DNA from: VAZQ01 sp035293945
Lineage (GTDB): Bacteria; Pseudomonadota; Alphaproteobacteria; Rhizobiales; Xanthobacteraceae
NCBI GenBank assembly: GCA_035293945.1
Contig: DATGLV010000020.1
Span: forward strand, 1-21,147
Length of the DNA: 21,147 nucleotides
Reading direction: 5' to 3'
Shown: one piece after another, positions 1 through 7,976 of the stretch
Layout: each line of letters begins with the position of its first letter
Numbering within the stretch: the stretch's first letter is position 1
The notes under the pieces: model-generated
What the model was told of the DNA's origin: nothing
The model's database searches: none
What the model saw: only the letters and a program-made list of their open reading frames with translations
Translations under genes and position numbers: made by a program

Positions 1-1202
1 GGGGGGGGGGGGACGCGTCTGGCGGAAGCTGTCTCGGGCGTGCCGTTGGGAGCGGATCTTGCGGCAATGCGGACTGTGTCGCCGGCCGCGATCCCGTCCG
101 GCGGGTTTTCGATGACGCGATCCTGCGCGGAAAGACCGGTGGCAATTTCGACCACCTTGCCGAGGTCGCGCGCGACCGTGACCGGCTTGAGCGCAACGCG
201 TCCATCGGACTCCACGGTCGCGACCTGCAATCCGTCCTGGCCGACGATGAGCGCGCTCGCCGGCACATTGATCGTCGGTTCGGCGCGCGCGAGGTCCAAA
301 GCCACATCCACGAAGGCGCCGGTCATCAGCTCGCCCGCCGCATTGTCGACCAAGAGCTGCATCCGCGTCGTGCCGGACGCGACATCGACTGCCTGGGCCG
401 AAGCATTCACGGCCGCCGGGAAGGTGCGGCCGGAATATTCCGGGAGCGACAGCTGTGCCTTGGTTCCGATCTTGATGCTGGGCACGTAATTCTGCGGGAC
501 ATTCACATAAACGCGCAGCTTGCTGGTGTCGGACACCACGAAGAGCGCAGGCCCGCCGCTTGCGCCGGCATTGATGAGTGCGCCGATGTCAGTCGAGCGC
601 TGCGTGACGAGGCCGTCAAAGGGCGCGATGATGCGCTTATATTGCTCGAGCACCTTGAGACGGTCGAGATTGGCTTGCGCAGCGTTGACCAAGCCACGCC
701 TGTTGGCGGCGTCGGCCGTTCGCTGGTCGAGATCGGCCTGCGTGACCGCGCCGGATTTGATCAGCGCTTGGCCGCGCTGGAGGGTGGCATCCGCCAGGGT
801 GGCGTTGGCTTGGGCGCTGGCGAGATCGGCCCGTGCCTGCAGGATCTGCTGATCGAGATCAGGTGCGTCGATCTCGCCGAGCAGGTCGCCGGCCTTGACC
901 GCCGTACCAATGTCGGCGTTCCAGCTCTTCAAATAACCGCTGACGCGGGCGTAGATCTGTGCCTGCGCGTAGGCTTCGAGCCGTCCCGGCAGATCCAGTG
1001 TCGCAGCATTTCCCCCGACTTGCGGGTTGGCGACAGCGACAACCGGTACCGCCTGATCTTCGGTCCACTCGCTCAAGCGCGCGTCGGCCATCCGCCGCGT
1101 CGCGATACCGGTTGCGATGATCGCGATGGCTAGCGCAGTGGCCGCGAGCCCGGCAATGCGCAGGCCGCGCCGCGATGCCACCGGCTTTGCTGGATCTGAC
1201 AC
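1..1202 (-). CDS. RND efflux periplasmic adaptor (membrane fusion protein), 3' end beyond window
   Basis: Periplasmic adaptor that links an inner-membrane RND pump to an outer-membrane channel. The start is GTG at 1202, preceded by AAGGAG with a 6-nt spacer. About 400 codons are visible and the frame is open at base 1, so the C-terminus is missing. Seen in order: an N-terminal membrane anchor (about residues 13-33, after a SRRGLR basic stretch), the first half of the lipoyl domain (GRLEAYAQAQIYARVSGYLKSW), an Ala/Gln-rich alpha-hairpin (RADLASAQANATLADATL onward), the second lipoyl half (IAPFDGLVTQRSTDIGALI), then beta-barrel and membrane-proximal segments ending in DTVRIAA. It lies directly downstream of the permease remnant, in one transcriptional direction. 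The last visible codons form a Pro run produced by the G-homopolymer at bases 1-12, which may be an assembly artefact. Family call is firm; the drug or solute exported cannot be told. Confidence 0.88.
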   Translation of the reverse strand, partial: MSDPAKPVASRRGLRIAGLAATALAIAIIATGIATRRMADARLSEWTEDQAVPVVAVANPQVGGNAATLDLPGRLEAYAQAQIYARVSGYLKSWNADIGTAVKAGDLLGEIDAPDLDQQILQARADLASAQANATLADATLQRGQALIKSGAVTQADLDQRTADAANRRGLVNAAQANLDRLKVLEQYKRIIAPFDGLVTQRSTDIGALINAGASGGPALFVVSDTSKLRVYVNVPQNYVPSIKIGTKAQLSLPEYSGRTFPAAVNASAQAVDVASGTTRMQLLVDNAAGELMTGAFVDVALDLARAEPTINVPASALIVGQDGLQVATVESDGRVALKPVTVARDLGKVVEIATGLSAQDRVIENPPDGIAAGDTVRIAARSAPNGTPETASARRVPPP

Positions 1203-1203
1203 A

Positions 1204-3540
1204 CTGCTCTCCTTTTGTCGCTGGCAGCATTTGTTCTCTCGCTTTGTGCATCAGGCTGAACACGACTGGAACGAACATGAGTGTCGCGATGGTGGCGAAG
1301 GCGAGCCCGCCGACCACGGCGCGGCCGAGCGGAGCGTTCTGCTCGCCGCCTTCGCCGAGGCCGAGCGCCATGGGCATCATGCCGATGATCATGGCGAGCG
1401 CTGTCATCAACACCGGGCGGAAGCGGACAAATCCCGCCTCTAACGCCGCCGCTACGGGATCACCCAGGGCATCGAACCGCTCGCGCGCAAACGTGATGAT
1501 CAGCACGCTGTTGGCGGTCGCCACCCCCATGCACATGATGGCGCCGGTGAGCGCCGGCACTGACAATGTCGTACCGGTCGCAAACAGCATCCAGACGATG
1601 CCGGCGATGGCGGCCGGCAGCGCCGTCACGATCACGAAAGGATCGCTCCAAGATTGAAAATTCACCACGATCAGCAGGTAGATCAGCACGATTGCGCCGA
1701 TGAGACCGAACAACAGGCCCGCGAAGGCGGAATTCATCGTCTTCACTTGCCCGAGCAGCAGCACATGGGCGCCTTGCGGCAGATCCTCAGCGCTCGCGTC
1801 AACCACGCTCTGGACGTCGGCGGCGACCGCGCCGAGGTCGCGGCCTTGCGTAGTCCCATAGATCTGGATCATCGGTTGGATGTTGTATTGGGAGACGACG
1901 GCGCTCTTCGCCACGCGTTTGAGGTCGGCGATTGCACCGAGCGTCTGGGACGGTGCGCCGGCGGCCGTTATCGGCAGATCCTTGAGCGCGGTGAGCGAGT
2001 CTATCTGGTACTGCGGGGTCTGGATGACGATAGGGTAGGAGACGCCGTTGTCGGGATTGAGCCAGTAGGTCGGCGCTACCTGGCTGCTGCCGGCGAGGTT
2101 CACGACCATGCTGTTGGTCACGTCGCGTTCGGTCACTCCGACGAATTGCGCGCGGGTGCGATCGAAGTCCACATCGAAGGCAGGGCTGCTCAAGGACTGC
2201 TGGATACGTGCATCGACCAGGCCGGGAACATGCCGCAACTTGCGCAAAAGCTCCTGCGCATAGGTCAGGTCGGCGGCGAGGTTGGGGCCGCGAATTTGCA
2301 GGTCGATCGGAGCCGGTGCGCCGAAGTTCAGGATCTGGCTGATGATGTCGGCGGGGAGGAACGAGAATGTCGTTCCCGGGAATCGCGCGGGGAGCTTCTC
2401 GCGCAGCGCCCGGACATCGTCGGCCGTCGGCCGGTGGTCCTCGCTGAGCTTGATCTGGATATCGCCATCCTGCGTGCCGATGGTGCCTGAATTGTTGTAG
2501 GTCATGTTGATGCCGCTGACCGGCATCCCGATATTGTCCACCACGGTGGTGAGCTCGTCCGGCGGGATGATCTGCCGGATCACTCTCTCGATCTCCGCGA
2601 ATTGATTGGCATTCTCCTCGACGCGGGTCCCGACCTGAGTACGGACATGCATGAGAATCTGCCCGGCGTCGACTGCCGGAAAGAAGTCGCGGCCCAGCAT
2701 GGGCGCCAGCGCGAACGAGCCCGCCACGAACAGCAGGAAGCCGCCGACAAACAGGGCGCGATGGGCGAGTGCCAGGGCCAGAAGCTCGCGGTAGCCGGCG
2801 CGGATGCGTTCGAACTGGGCTTCGAATCCGCGCTGCAGGCGCGCAAGCGGATTGCGTGATCGCGGCAAGGGGCCGTCGAGGCCGTGCATGTCGGTATGCG
2901 GCGCGTGCTTGCGCAGGAGATAATTGGCAAGGGTCGGCACCAGCGTGCGCGATAGGATGAATGAGCACACCATGGCGGACATCACCGCCTCGGCCATGGG
3001 CACGAACAGGAACCGCGCCACGCCTTCAAGGAAGAACATCGGCACGAAGACGACGCAGATGCAGAGCAGCGACACGAAAGCGGCGGTCACGATCTGCGCC
3101 GCGCCGTCCATGATCGCGACCTCGACCTTCTTGCCCTGCTCGAGATGCCAGTTGATGTTCTCGATCGTCACGGTGGCGTCGTCGACCAGGATGCCGACCG
3201 CGAGTGCGAGGCCGCCAAGCGTCATGATGTTGGGCGTCTCGCCGAGGCTGGCGAGGATCGCGATCGAGCCGAGCACGGACAGCGGGATCGAGGTCGCGAT
3301 GATGAGGGTCGAGCGCCAGCTGCCAAGAAACAGGAGAATCATCAGGCTGGTCAGCGCGGCGGCGATCGTGCCCTCGTAGACGACTCCGCTCACCGCGCTC
3401 TTGACGAACACGGATTGGTCGCCGATTTCGACCAGGTTGAGCGCGTGCGGCAGGATGCCCTTGAGCTCTTTGACCTGCTGCTTGATGCCGGCGATGATGT
3501 CGAGCGTCGAGTTCGAGCCGTTCTTGAGAATCGTAACCGT
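1204..3540 (-). pseudogene. RND efflux permease, N-terminally truncated remnant
   Basis: Inner-membrane proton-driven pump of the RND superfamily, here broken. Homology starts abruptly at about 3540 with TVTILKNGSNSTLD, which corresponds to roughly residue 290 of a normal permease of about 1,050 residues, so the first transmembrane helix and the first porter subdomains are gone. An in-frame TAG lies at 3555-3553 and no ATG restores the front; the first usable start is an internal GTG at 3411. What remains includes the helix 4 proton-relay pair in GILVDDATVTIENI, the second periplasmic half and the last helices (FVPVVFSLMHKAREQ). At the 3' end the frame does not stop: it reads on through the adaptor start to 859, a 344-nt out-of-frame overlap that is unlikely to be natural protein. 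I set the lower boundary at the adaptor start. A deletion or rearrangement at 3540 plus a small indel near 1210 would explain both ends. Confidence 0.8.
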
Positions 3541-3779
3541 TGCCTGCCTTCGCTAGCGACAGGTCTATTTAGGTAAGATATGCTGACATATTTGGGTGCA
3601 CGCCTCCCAATCCCGTCTGCAAATCACTTGGCACGGGCAATGTGGTTGCAAGCGGCGGCGTTGTGAAATGAAAAGCTCGCATAGCCGCTCAGCACCGATC
3701 GTTCATCACGATCGGTTCATCGCCACGGTTCCTTAAAACGATGACCTGGCGCGCCGCGAGCCGCCTCCATCCAACGTTT
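3541..3779. other. Intergenic spacer containing the truncation junction
   Basis: This 239-base stretch lies between the broken permease and the small exported protein gene. It begins at the point where permease homology ends. Apart from the 8-bp inverted repeat at 3694-3716 and a weak 5-bp inverted repeat (ATATG CTGA CATAT, 3578-3591), I see no gene and no recognisable insertion-sequence end. Either repeat could be a regulatory site, but nothing ties them to a function. Confidence 0.5.
3694..3716. repeat. Perfect 8-bp inverted repeat (stem-loop or operator)
   Basis: ACCGATCG at 3694-3701 and CGATCGGT at 3709-3716 are exact reverse complements around a 7-base loop. It lies 64 bases downstream of the stop of the small minus-strand gene, so it could help end that transcript. 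No T-tract follows closely on either strand, so a dyad protein-binding site is equally possible. Confidence 0.45.
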
Positions 3780-4148
3780 CTATTCGTTTTTCGGAATAGT
3801 TACGCGATGTTGGCGCCGCGCGAACTTCTTCGAAGGTTTCGCGACGGGCTCATCGATATGCGTGTGACTGAGTGAGGAGCTGACCGGCGGCCTCCCACCT
3901 CCGAGATTCGTCGGGTTGGCGGGCGACACGACTCTGGGCGCCGGGGGGGCGCGCACTAGGTCCTGCGGATTGCTGGCGCCCGGCACGGTGAGGCTTTGTG
4001 GATTGCCGCGATTGGTGAGGTCCATTGGGTTGCTGGGATTCACGCCCGGCGCATAACCGCCGACCCCTTGCGCGGAGGCGAGCCCGCCGGAAAGGACAAC
4101 CATTGTCAGCCCGACCAATGCGGCGAGCGTTTTTGTGCTGATCTTCAT
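3780..4148 (-). CDS. Small exported protein with NPxxL repeats, function unknown
   Basis: A 122-residue protein with a clear Sec signal peptide: MK-start, hydrophobic core ALVGLTMVVLSGGL and a probable cleavage after ASA. The start is ATG at 4148, chosen because the signal peptide begins there and CGGAG lies about 8 bases upstream; the open frame extends further to 4259, but that extension would bury the signal peptide. The mature part is Pro/Asn rich and carries four spaced copies of an NPxxL motif (NPMDL, NPQSL, NPQDL, NPTNL), then a basic C-terminus (KKFARRQHR). Probably a periplasmic or surface-associated protein. It diverges from the CoxL-type gene at 4247, so the 98 bases between them should hold promoters for both, though I cannot pick out clear -35/-10 boxes. 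I do not recognise a named family. Confidence 0.7.
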   Translation of the reverse strand: MKISTKTLAALVGLTMVVLSGGLASAQGVGGYAPGVNPSNPMDLTNRGNPQSLTVPGASNPQDLVRAPPAPRVVSPANPTNLGGGRPPVSSSLSHTHIDEPVAKPSKKFARRQHRVTIPKNE

Positions 4149-4246
4149 GATCCGGCTCCGCGCTTTGCGATCAGCCCGGAACTGACATAGGAAGGAAGGC
4201 GAGGCGCCACAACCGCCGGCCGTTTTCACCAAGCTTGAACCTTTCC

Positions 4247-6541
4247 ATGGAAACCGCACGCAAGACCAACGCCTTCGTGGGCAGCCCGATCGAACGCATC
4301 GAGGATCTGCGCCTGCTCAAGGGCCGCGGCCAGTATGTCGATGATCTCTCCTCTCCGGGCCTGTTGCATGCAGCTATTCTGCGCAGCGCGGTGGCGCATG
4401 GGGTGATCCGCGCGATCGATGCCGCCGCGGCCCGCGCGCGGCCGGGTGTTGCCGCTGTGATCACCGCAGCCGATATCGGGGCAATGGTGCCGACCATCCC
4501 GCTGCGCCAGGAGCCGCTGCCGGCGTTGCAACGCTATCAGCAGCCGGTCATCGCGCACCGCAAGGTCCGTTATGTGGGCGAGCCGGTCGCCGTGGTGGTC
4601 GCGGAAAGCGCGGCGCTCGCAGAGGACGCGCTTGAGTCCATTGTGCTCGACATCGAGCCGTTGCCGGCGGTTGCCGACCGCACGGCAGCGAGACACGGCG
4701 ATGTGCTTCTGTTCGAGGAGAGCGGCAGCAACGTTGCAAGTGTCATCACGGCGGTGCGCGGCGACATTGAAGTCGCGTTCCGCGATGCCCCCTATCGGCG
4801 GCGCGAGCGCTTCCAAGTGCAGCGCCATGCTGCCGTGCCGATGGAACCGCGCGGCTTGCTGGCCGAATGGGATGCTGCGCAAGGCCGGATGACGGTCTCA
4901 GGCGCCGCCAAGGTGCCGTTTCCCAATCGGCGCATGCTCGCCAAGATGCTGGGCCTGCCGGAGGCCGCGATCCGCATGCTCGAATACGACGTGGGCGGCG
5001 GCTTCGGGGCGCGCGGGGAATTTTATCCGGAAGATTTCTTGATTCCGTTCGCAGCGCGACTATTGGGACGGCCGGTCAAATGGATCGAGGACCGGCGTGA
5101 AAACCTGATGGCCACCAATCATGCGCGTGACGCGGAATGCGAGCTCGAGATCGCCTGTGCGTGCGACGGCACCATCTTGGGACTGCGCGGGGAGGCTTCG
5201 ACCGATCTCGGCGCCTACCTGCGCACGGTCGGAGCGACCGCTTCGCGCAACATCGCGCAGGTGATGTCGGGGCCGTATCGCATCCCGCATGTGCGCGTCG
5301 ATGTCTCCCTGACCATGACCAACAAGACGCCATCCGGAACCTATCGGGGCCCCGGACGGTTCGAGGCCGATTTTTTCCGCGAGCGGCTCATCGATATGGC
5401 GGCGCGCGATCTCAAGATCGATCCGATCGCGTTCCGGCGGAAGAATCTCGTCCGCGAAGCGGACATGCCGTACCAGCTCGCCAAGATCCTGGTGCTGGAC
5501 ATCGAAACCGAATGCGACAGCGGTGATTATGCGGCCACGCTCGACCGCTGCCTGTCCGAATTCGGCTGGGCCGCGAAGGCTCACCTGCAAGGCAAGCTGA
5601 GCGACGGCCGCTATCACGGGATGGCGCTCGGGTGCTACATCGAGGGCGGCGCATCGGGGCCGAAGGAGAATGCGCGCCTTGCGCTCGAGGCGGATGGCAC
5701 AGTCTCGGTATTCGTCGGCTCTTCGTCGGTCGGGCAAGGCATCGAGACGGTGTTTGCCCAGATCGCGGCCGATGCGCTCGAAATTCCCATGGAGCAGATC
5801 AAGGGCGTCTTCCACGGCTCGACCGATCATGTCGGGGAAGGATTCGGCTCCTACAGCTCGCGCTCGACCGTCATGGGCGGCTCGGCAGTTGTGAATGCGG
5901 CGGCGGCGCTGCGCACTGCGATAAAGAAGGCGGCAGCGTCGCGACTAGGCTGCGCGGCCGAGGATGTGGTCATCGACCGGGGCAAGGCCGTCGGACCGGG
6001 GCGCCGCGCGATTGCGCTGGCGGAGCTTGCGGACGACGGCATCACCGCGGAGGGAAGCTACGCGAGCAGCAAGCGCACCTATAGCTACGGCGCGCACGCC
6101 GCCCATGTGACGGTCGATCCCAAGACCGGCCAGGTCGAGCTCATCGATTATGTGGCGGTCGAAGACGTCGGGCGTATCGTCAATCCGCTGACCCTGCACG
6201 GTCAGACGGTCGGTGCCGTGGTGCAGGGGCTCGGCGGCGCGCTGCTCGAGCATTTCGTCTATGACCGCGACGGGCAATTGCTCACCGGCTCGTTCGCCGA
6301 TTATCTGTTGCCGAGCGCGAGCGATTTTCCGTGCATCCGTGCGGTGGCGCTGGAGGAGAAGCCGGCGCCCCATAATCCGCTCGGCGCCAAAGGGGCGGGC
6401 GAGGGCGGGATCATCCCGGTCGGCGGCGTCATCGCCAATGCGGTGGCGGCGGCGCTGTCTTCGCTTCATGTTGAGCCGCGCGAGTTGCCGTTGTCGCCCT
6501 CGCGGGTCTGGGAGATGGTGATGAGCGCGAAGCGAGCATAA
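4247..6541 (+). CDS. Molybdenum hydroxylase large subunit (xanthine dehydrogenase family, CoxL-like), stand-alone copy
   Basis: 764-residue molybdopterin-binding catalytic subunit of a xanthine dehydrogenase/aldehyde oxidase type enzyme, which hydroxylates an organic substrate with water as oxygen donor. The a/b hammerhead domain spans about residues 10-130 (SPIERIEDLRLLKGRGQYVDDL), followed by GGGFGARGE (about 250-258), TYRGPGR (365-371) and GAKGAGEGG, whose Glu719 matches the catalytic glutamate of the family. The loop is TYRGPGR, not the Cys-containing AYRCSFR of genuine CO dehydrogenase, so CO oxidation is not supported. ATG at 4247 is chosen; an in-frame TTG at 4235 is possible and neither has a strong Shine-Dalgarno. 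No FAD or 2Fe-2S subunit gene adjoins it, so it may borrow those of the operon at 10604-11987. The two large subunits are roughly 70% identical by eye. Confidence 0.9.
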   Translation: METARKTNAFVGSPIERIEDLRLLKGRGQYVDDLSSPGLLHAAILRSAVAHGVIRAIDAAAARARPGVAAVITAADIGAMVPTIPLRQEPLPALQRYQQPVIAHRKVRYVGEPVAVVVAESAALAEDALESIVLDIEPLPAVADRTAARHGDVLLFEESGSNVASVITAVRGDIEVAFRDAPYRRRERFQVQRHAAVPMEPRGLLAEWDAAQGRMTVSGAAKVPFPNRRMLAKMLGLPEAAIRMLEYDVGGGFGARGEFYPEDFLIPFAARLLGRPVKWIEDRRENLMATNHARDAECELEIACACDGTILGLRGEASTDLGAYLRTVGATASRNIAQVMSGPYRIPHVRVDVSLTMTNKTPSGTYRGPGRFEADFFRERLIDMAARDLKIDPIAFRRKNLVREADMPYQLAKILVLDIETECDSGDYAATLDRCLSEFGWAAKAHLQGKLSDGRYHGMALGCYIEGGASGPKENARLALEADGTVSVFVGSSSVGQGIETVFAQIAADALEIPMEQIKGVFHGSTDHVGEGFGSYSSRSTVMGGSAVVNAAAALRTAIKKAAASRLGCAAEDVVIDRGKAVGPGRRAIALAELADDGITAEGSYASSKRTYSYGAHAAHVTVDPKTGQVELIDYVAVEDVGRIVNPLTLHGQTVGAVVQGLGGALLEHFVYDRDGQLLTGSFADYLLPSASDFPCIRAVALEEKPAPHNPLGAKGAGEGGIIPVGGVIANAVAAALSSLHVEPRELPLSPSRVWEMVMSAKRA

Positions 6542-6550
6542 CAGCGCAGA

Positions 6551-6664
6551 CCTCATGGTGAGGAGCCGCGCGTTAGCGCGGCGTCTCGAACCATGGCCAC
6601 AAGCTCGTAGCTCGCGTCCATCCTTCGAAACGGCCGTGCTACGCACCGCTCCTCAGGATAAAGG
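6551..6664. repeat. Dispersed intergenic palindromic repeat (CCTCATGGTGAGGAG type)
   Basis: Begins CCTCATGGTGAGGAG and ends CTCCTCAGGATAAAGG, the two ends being imperfect reverse complements, with an inner hairpin (CGCGC GTTA GCGCG) and inner arms TCTCGAACCATGG / CCATCCTTCGAAA. From memory this resembles a high-copy intergenic element of Bradyrhizobium and Rhodopseudomonas relatives. It starts 10 bases after the CoxL-type stop and could form a stem-loop in that mRNA's 3' end. Plus-strand open frames across it are not genes. Confidence 0.7.
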
Positions 6665-7198
6665 TGAGCAACAATTTCTTACCGAATGGCCTGCCGCGGT
6701 TCACTGGCGGTCCACCAGACTATTTGTCCGGGCCGCCGGCGGCGGCGCAGAGCGATCCCGTAAATTTCGCGGCGGCAAATCAGTCCGTTTTGTTCCGGTA
6801 TCCGCGGTCGGGCTCCGATCTCGGCGCCACTAGCCCCGACACCGGCAACTTTGGTACGGACACGCGAAATCTCGCCGATCCAGCTCGTAGGGCGCAATCC
6901 CTTTATTGCGCCATCTTGACCGTCCGGGCATCGGCATAGATTAAAGCTAGTAGTGCACGCGTTCCGCAATCGATCAACCGTCAGCGCAGACTAAGCGATT
7001 CATGCATCGCCGCTTGGGTCTGGCCTTGTAGAAGGCGCAATAAAGGGATTGCGCCCTACAATCGCGATATCCCCTCCGGGCCATCAGCACCCGCTAAAGG
7101 CCGCAGCTGCTGACGCTCGGTCTTACCCTGATAGCTGCCGAACTCTCCGGCCGGTAGTGACGGGAAAACTGGGTCAGAGAAACCGCAACTGAAGCGGC
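6665..7198. other. Long intergenic stretch, no convincing gene
   Basis: Between the dispersed repeat and the broken membrane protein gene I see one structure, the inverted repeat pair at 6887-7059. A GTG-started 91-codon frame (6664-6939) runs into the first repeat arm and ends inside this spacer; it has no visible domain, signal peptide or helix pattern, so at most it is a gene remnant. The rest (7060-7198) shows nothing recognisable. Confidence 0.5.
6887..7059. repeat. 26-bp perfect inverted repeat pair of REP-like hairpins
   Basis: Bases 6887-6912 and 7034-7059 are exact reverse complements over 26 bases, 121 bases apart. Each arm is itself a hairpin: GGCGCAAT, a 6-base loop, ATTGCGCC. 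The arrangement of two palindromic units head to head is that of a REP doublet (BIME-like), possibly mobilised by a REP-associated tyrosine transposase elsewhere. The 121 bases between the arms encode nothing I recognise. As a terminal inverted repeat of a tiny element it would measure 173 bases; I cannot see target duplications at its ends. Confidence 0.75.
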
Positions 7199-7413
7199 CT
7201 ATTTGAAGGTCTGGGTTATGTCCTTGGCCAACTTCTTTTCTTGGCGCCTTCGATACCAATAGCTCAGGATCAGGGCGGCCACAAAAAGGCTGCTCCAAAA
7301 AATAATGGGCGTCAGCCATCCATCATCTCTGGATGACGCAGGTGCAGCAAGAGCATGTTGAGCGCTTGCATCCCGAACGCCACAGGAATTATGAGCGGCA
7401 TGAATCTACGCAT
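7199..7413 (-). pseudogene. Small two-helix membrane protein, apparently frameshifted
   Basis: Two overlapping minus-strand frames look like halves of one protein. The first, from ATG at 7413, reads MRRFMPLIIPVAFGMQALNM, one helix, then LLLHLRHPEMMDG and TGA (7312-7314). The second, one frame away, has no start codon of its own but reads LTPIIFWSSLFVAALILSYW, a second helix, then YRRRQEKKLAKDITQTFK and TAG at 7199-7201. A one-base insertion near 7314 would join them into about 72 residues: two helices with a short loop and a basic cytoplasmic tail, a normal layout for a small inner-membrane protein. Alternatives are a sequencing error, a programmed shift, or chance hydrophobicity in the first frame. 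An upstream ATG at 7464 would lengthen the N-terminus. Function unknown. Confidence 0.4.
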
Positions 7414-7574
7414 GATCTGCAACCTATCCGACAACAGGGCGGCACTCAATTGAAAACCAGCCATTATCCTCATCCGTCCCAAGACCTGCCATCGCCCGGT
7501 CAATAGGCGACATTCCGCGGGAGTGATGTGAACGAGGCCGCACAGGCGGCTTAAGATTATGGGGGAATTGAAAG

Positions 7575-7976
7575 ATGTCTCGCCTTCTCTTGGTGCTACG
7601 ATGGATTGTCGCAATTTTTGTCGCCTTTCTAGTGCTTGTTGTCACAACTGCAGTTGGCTTTATTGCGGTGCCTTGGAATCAAGCTGGCACCGTTGCGACC
7701 TTATCATTCGATTTCGTGAATTTTATTTCGCACTTTCTAGCAGTCGGGATCGGCGCTTACGTTGTGCCGGGCGAACAACGAAAGGCTGCGGCATTGGCGC
7801 TTTGGATATTATCATCTCTCCACGCTGTTCTTCCTCCTGCACTATCCGGACACTTGACGGAAAACATTCTCGTAGTTGGTTGCATGGTCGCTGGCGGGGG
7901 ATTTGCCTATTTTGTGGCAAGAACGGGTTTGCTCGGCGGTCGCAAGATCAATCGCGTCTCCAGCCAAAGTCCATAA
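7575..7976 (+). CDS. Small four-helix integral membrane protein, unknown function
   Basis: A 133-residue protein, almost entirely membrane-embedded. Four hydrophobic segments can be drawn: about residues 8-32 (LRWIVAIFVAFLVLVVTTAV), 40-64 (VATLSFDFVNFISHFLAVGI), 70-90 (AAALALWILSSLHAVLPPAL) and 98-118 (ILVVGCMVAGGGFAYFVA), ending in a short polar tail. ATG at 7575 is preceded by GGGGGA and GAAAG. Composition looks less G+C rich than the flanking Mo-hydroxylase genes, consistent with an acquired island. The open frame at 7876-8169 overlaps its last 101 bases in another frame, which is unusual and could mean a frameshift near its end. I do not recognise the family. Confidence 0.65.
   Translation: MSRLLLVLRWIVAIFVAFLVLVVTTAVGFIAVPWNQAGTVATLSFDFVNFISHFLAVGIGAYVVPGEQRKAAALALWILSSLHAVLPPALSGHLTENILVVGCMVAGGGFAYFVARTGLLGGRKINRVSSQSP

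Noticed and set aside
1654..2490. Long plus-strand open frame of 278 codons
   Set aside because: It lies antisense to the permease remnant, whose frame carries recognisable RND sequence; the plus-strand product is a typical high-G+C shadow rich in Arg, Asp, Glu and Gly.
1799..2968. Minus-strand 389-codon frame within the permease
   Set aside because: Alternative frame of the same strand, Arg/Pro/His rich, with no domain; the permease frame explains the region.
3694..3716. Rho-independent terminator call for the inverted repeat
   Set aside because: The stem is good but no T-run follows on either strand within a few bases, so it is kept only as an inverted repeat.
6664..6939. Plus-strand 91-codon frame after the stand-alone CoxL-like gene
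   Set aside because: Starts at the edge of one dispersed repeat and reads into the arm of another; no signal peptide, helix pattern or known motif. May be a gene remnant, not called.
7056..7319. Minus-strand 87-codon frame starting MADAHYF
   Set aside because: It overlaps, out of frame, the more protein-like membrane segment ending at 7199 and terminates inside the inverted repeat arm; looks like a shadow.
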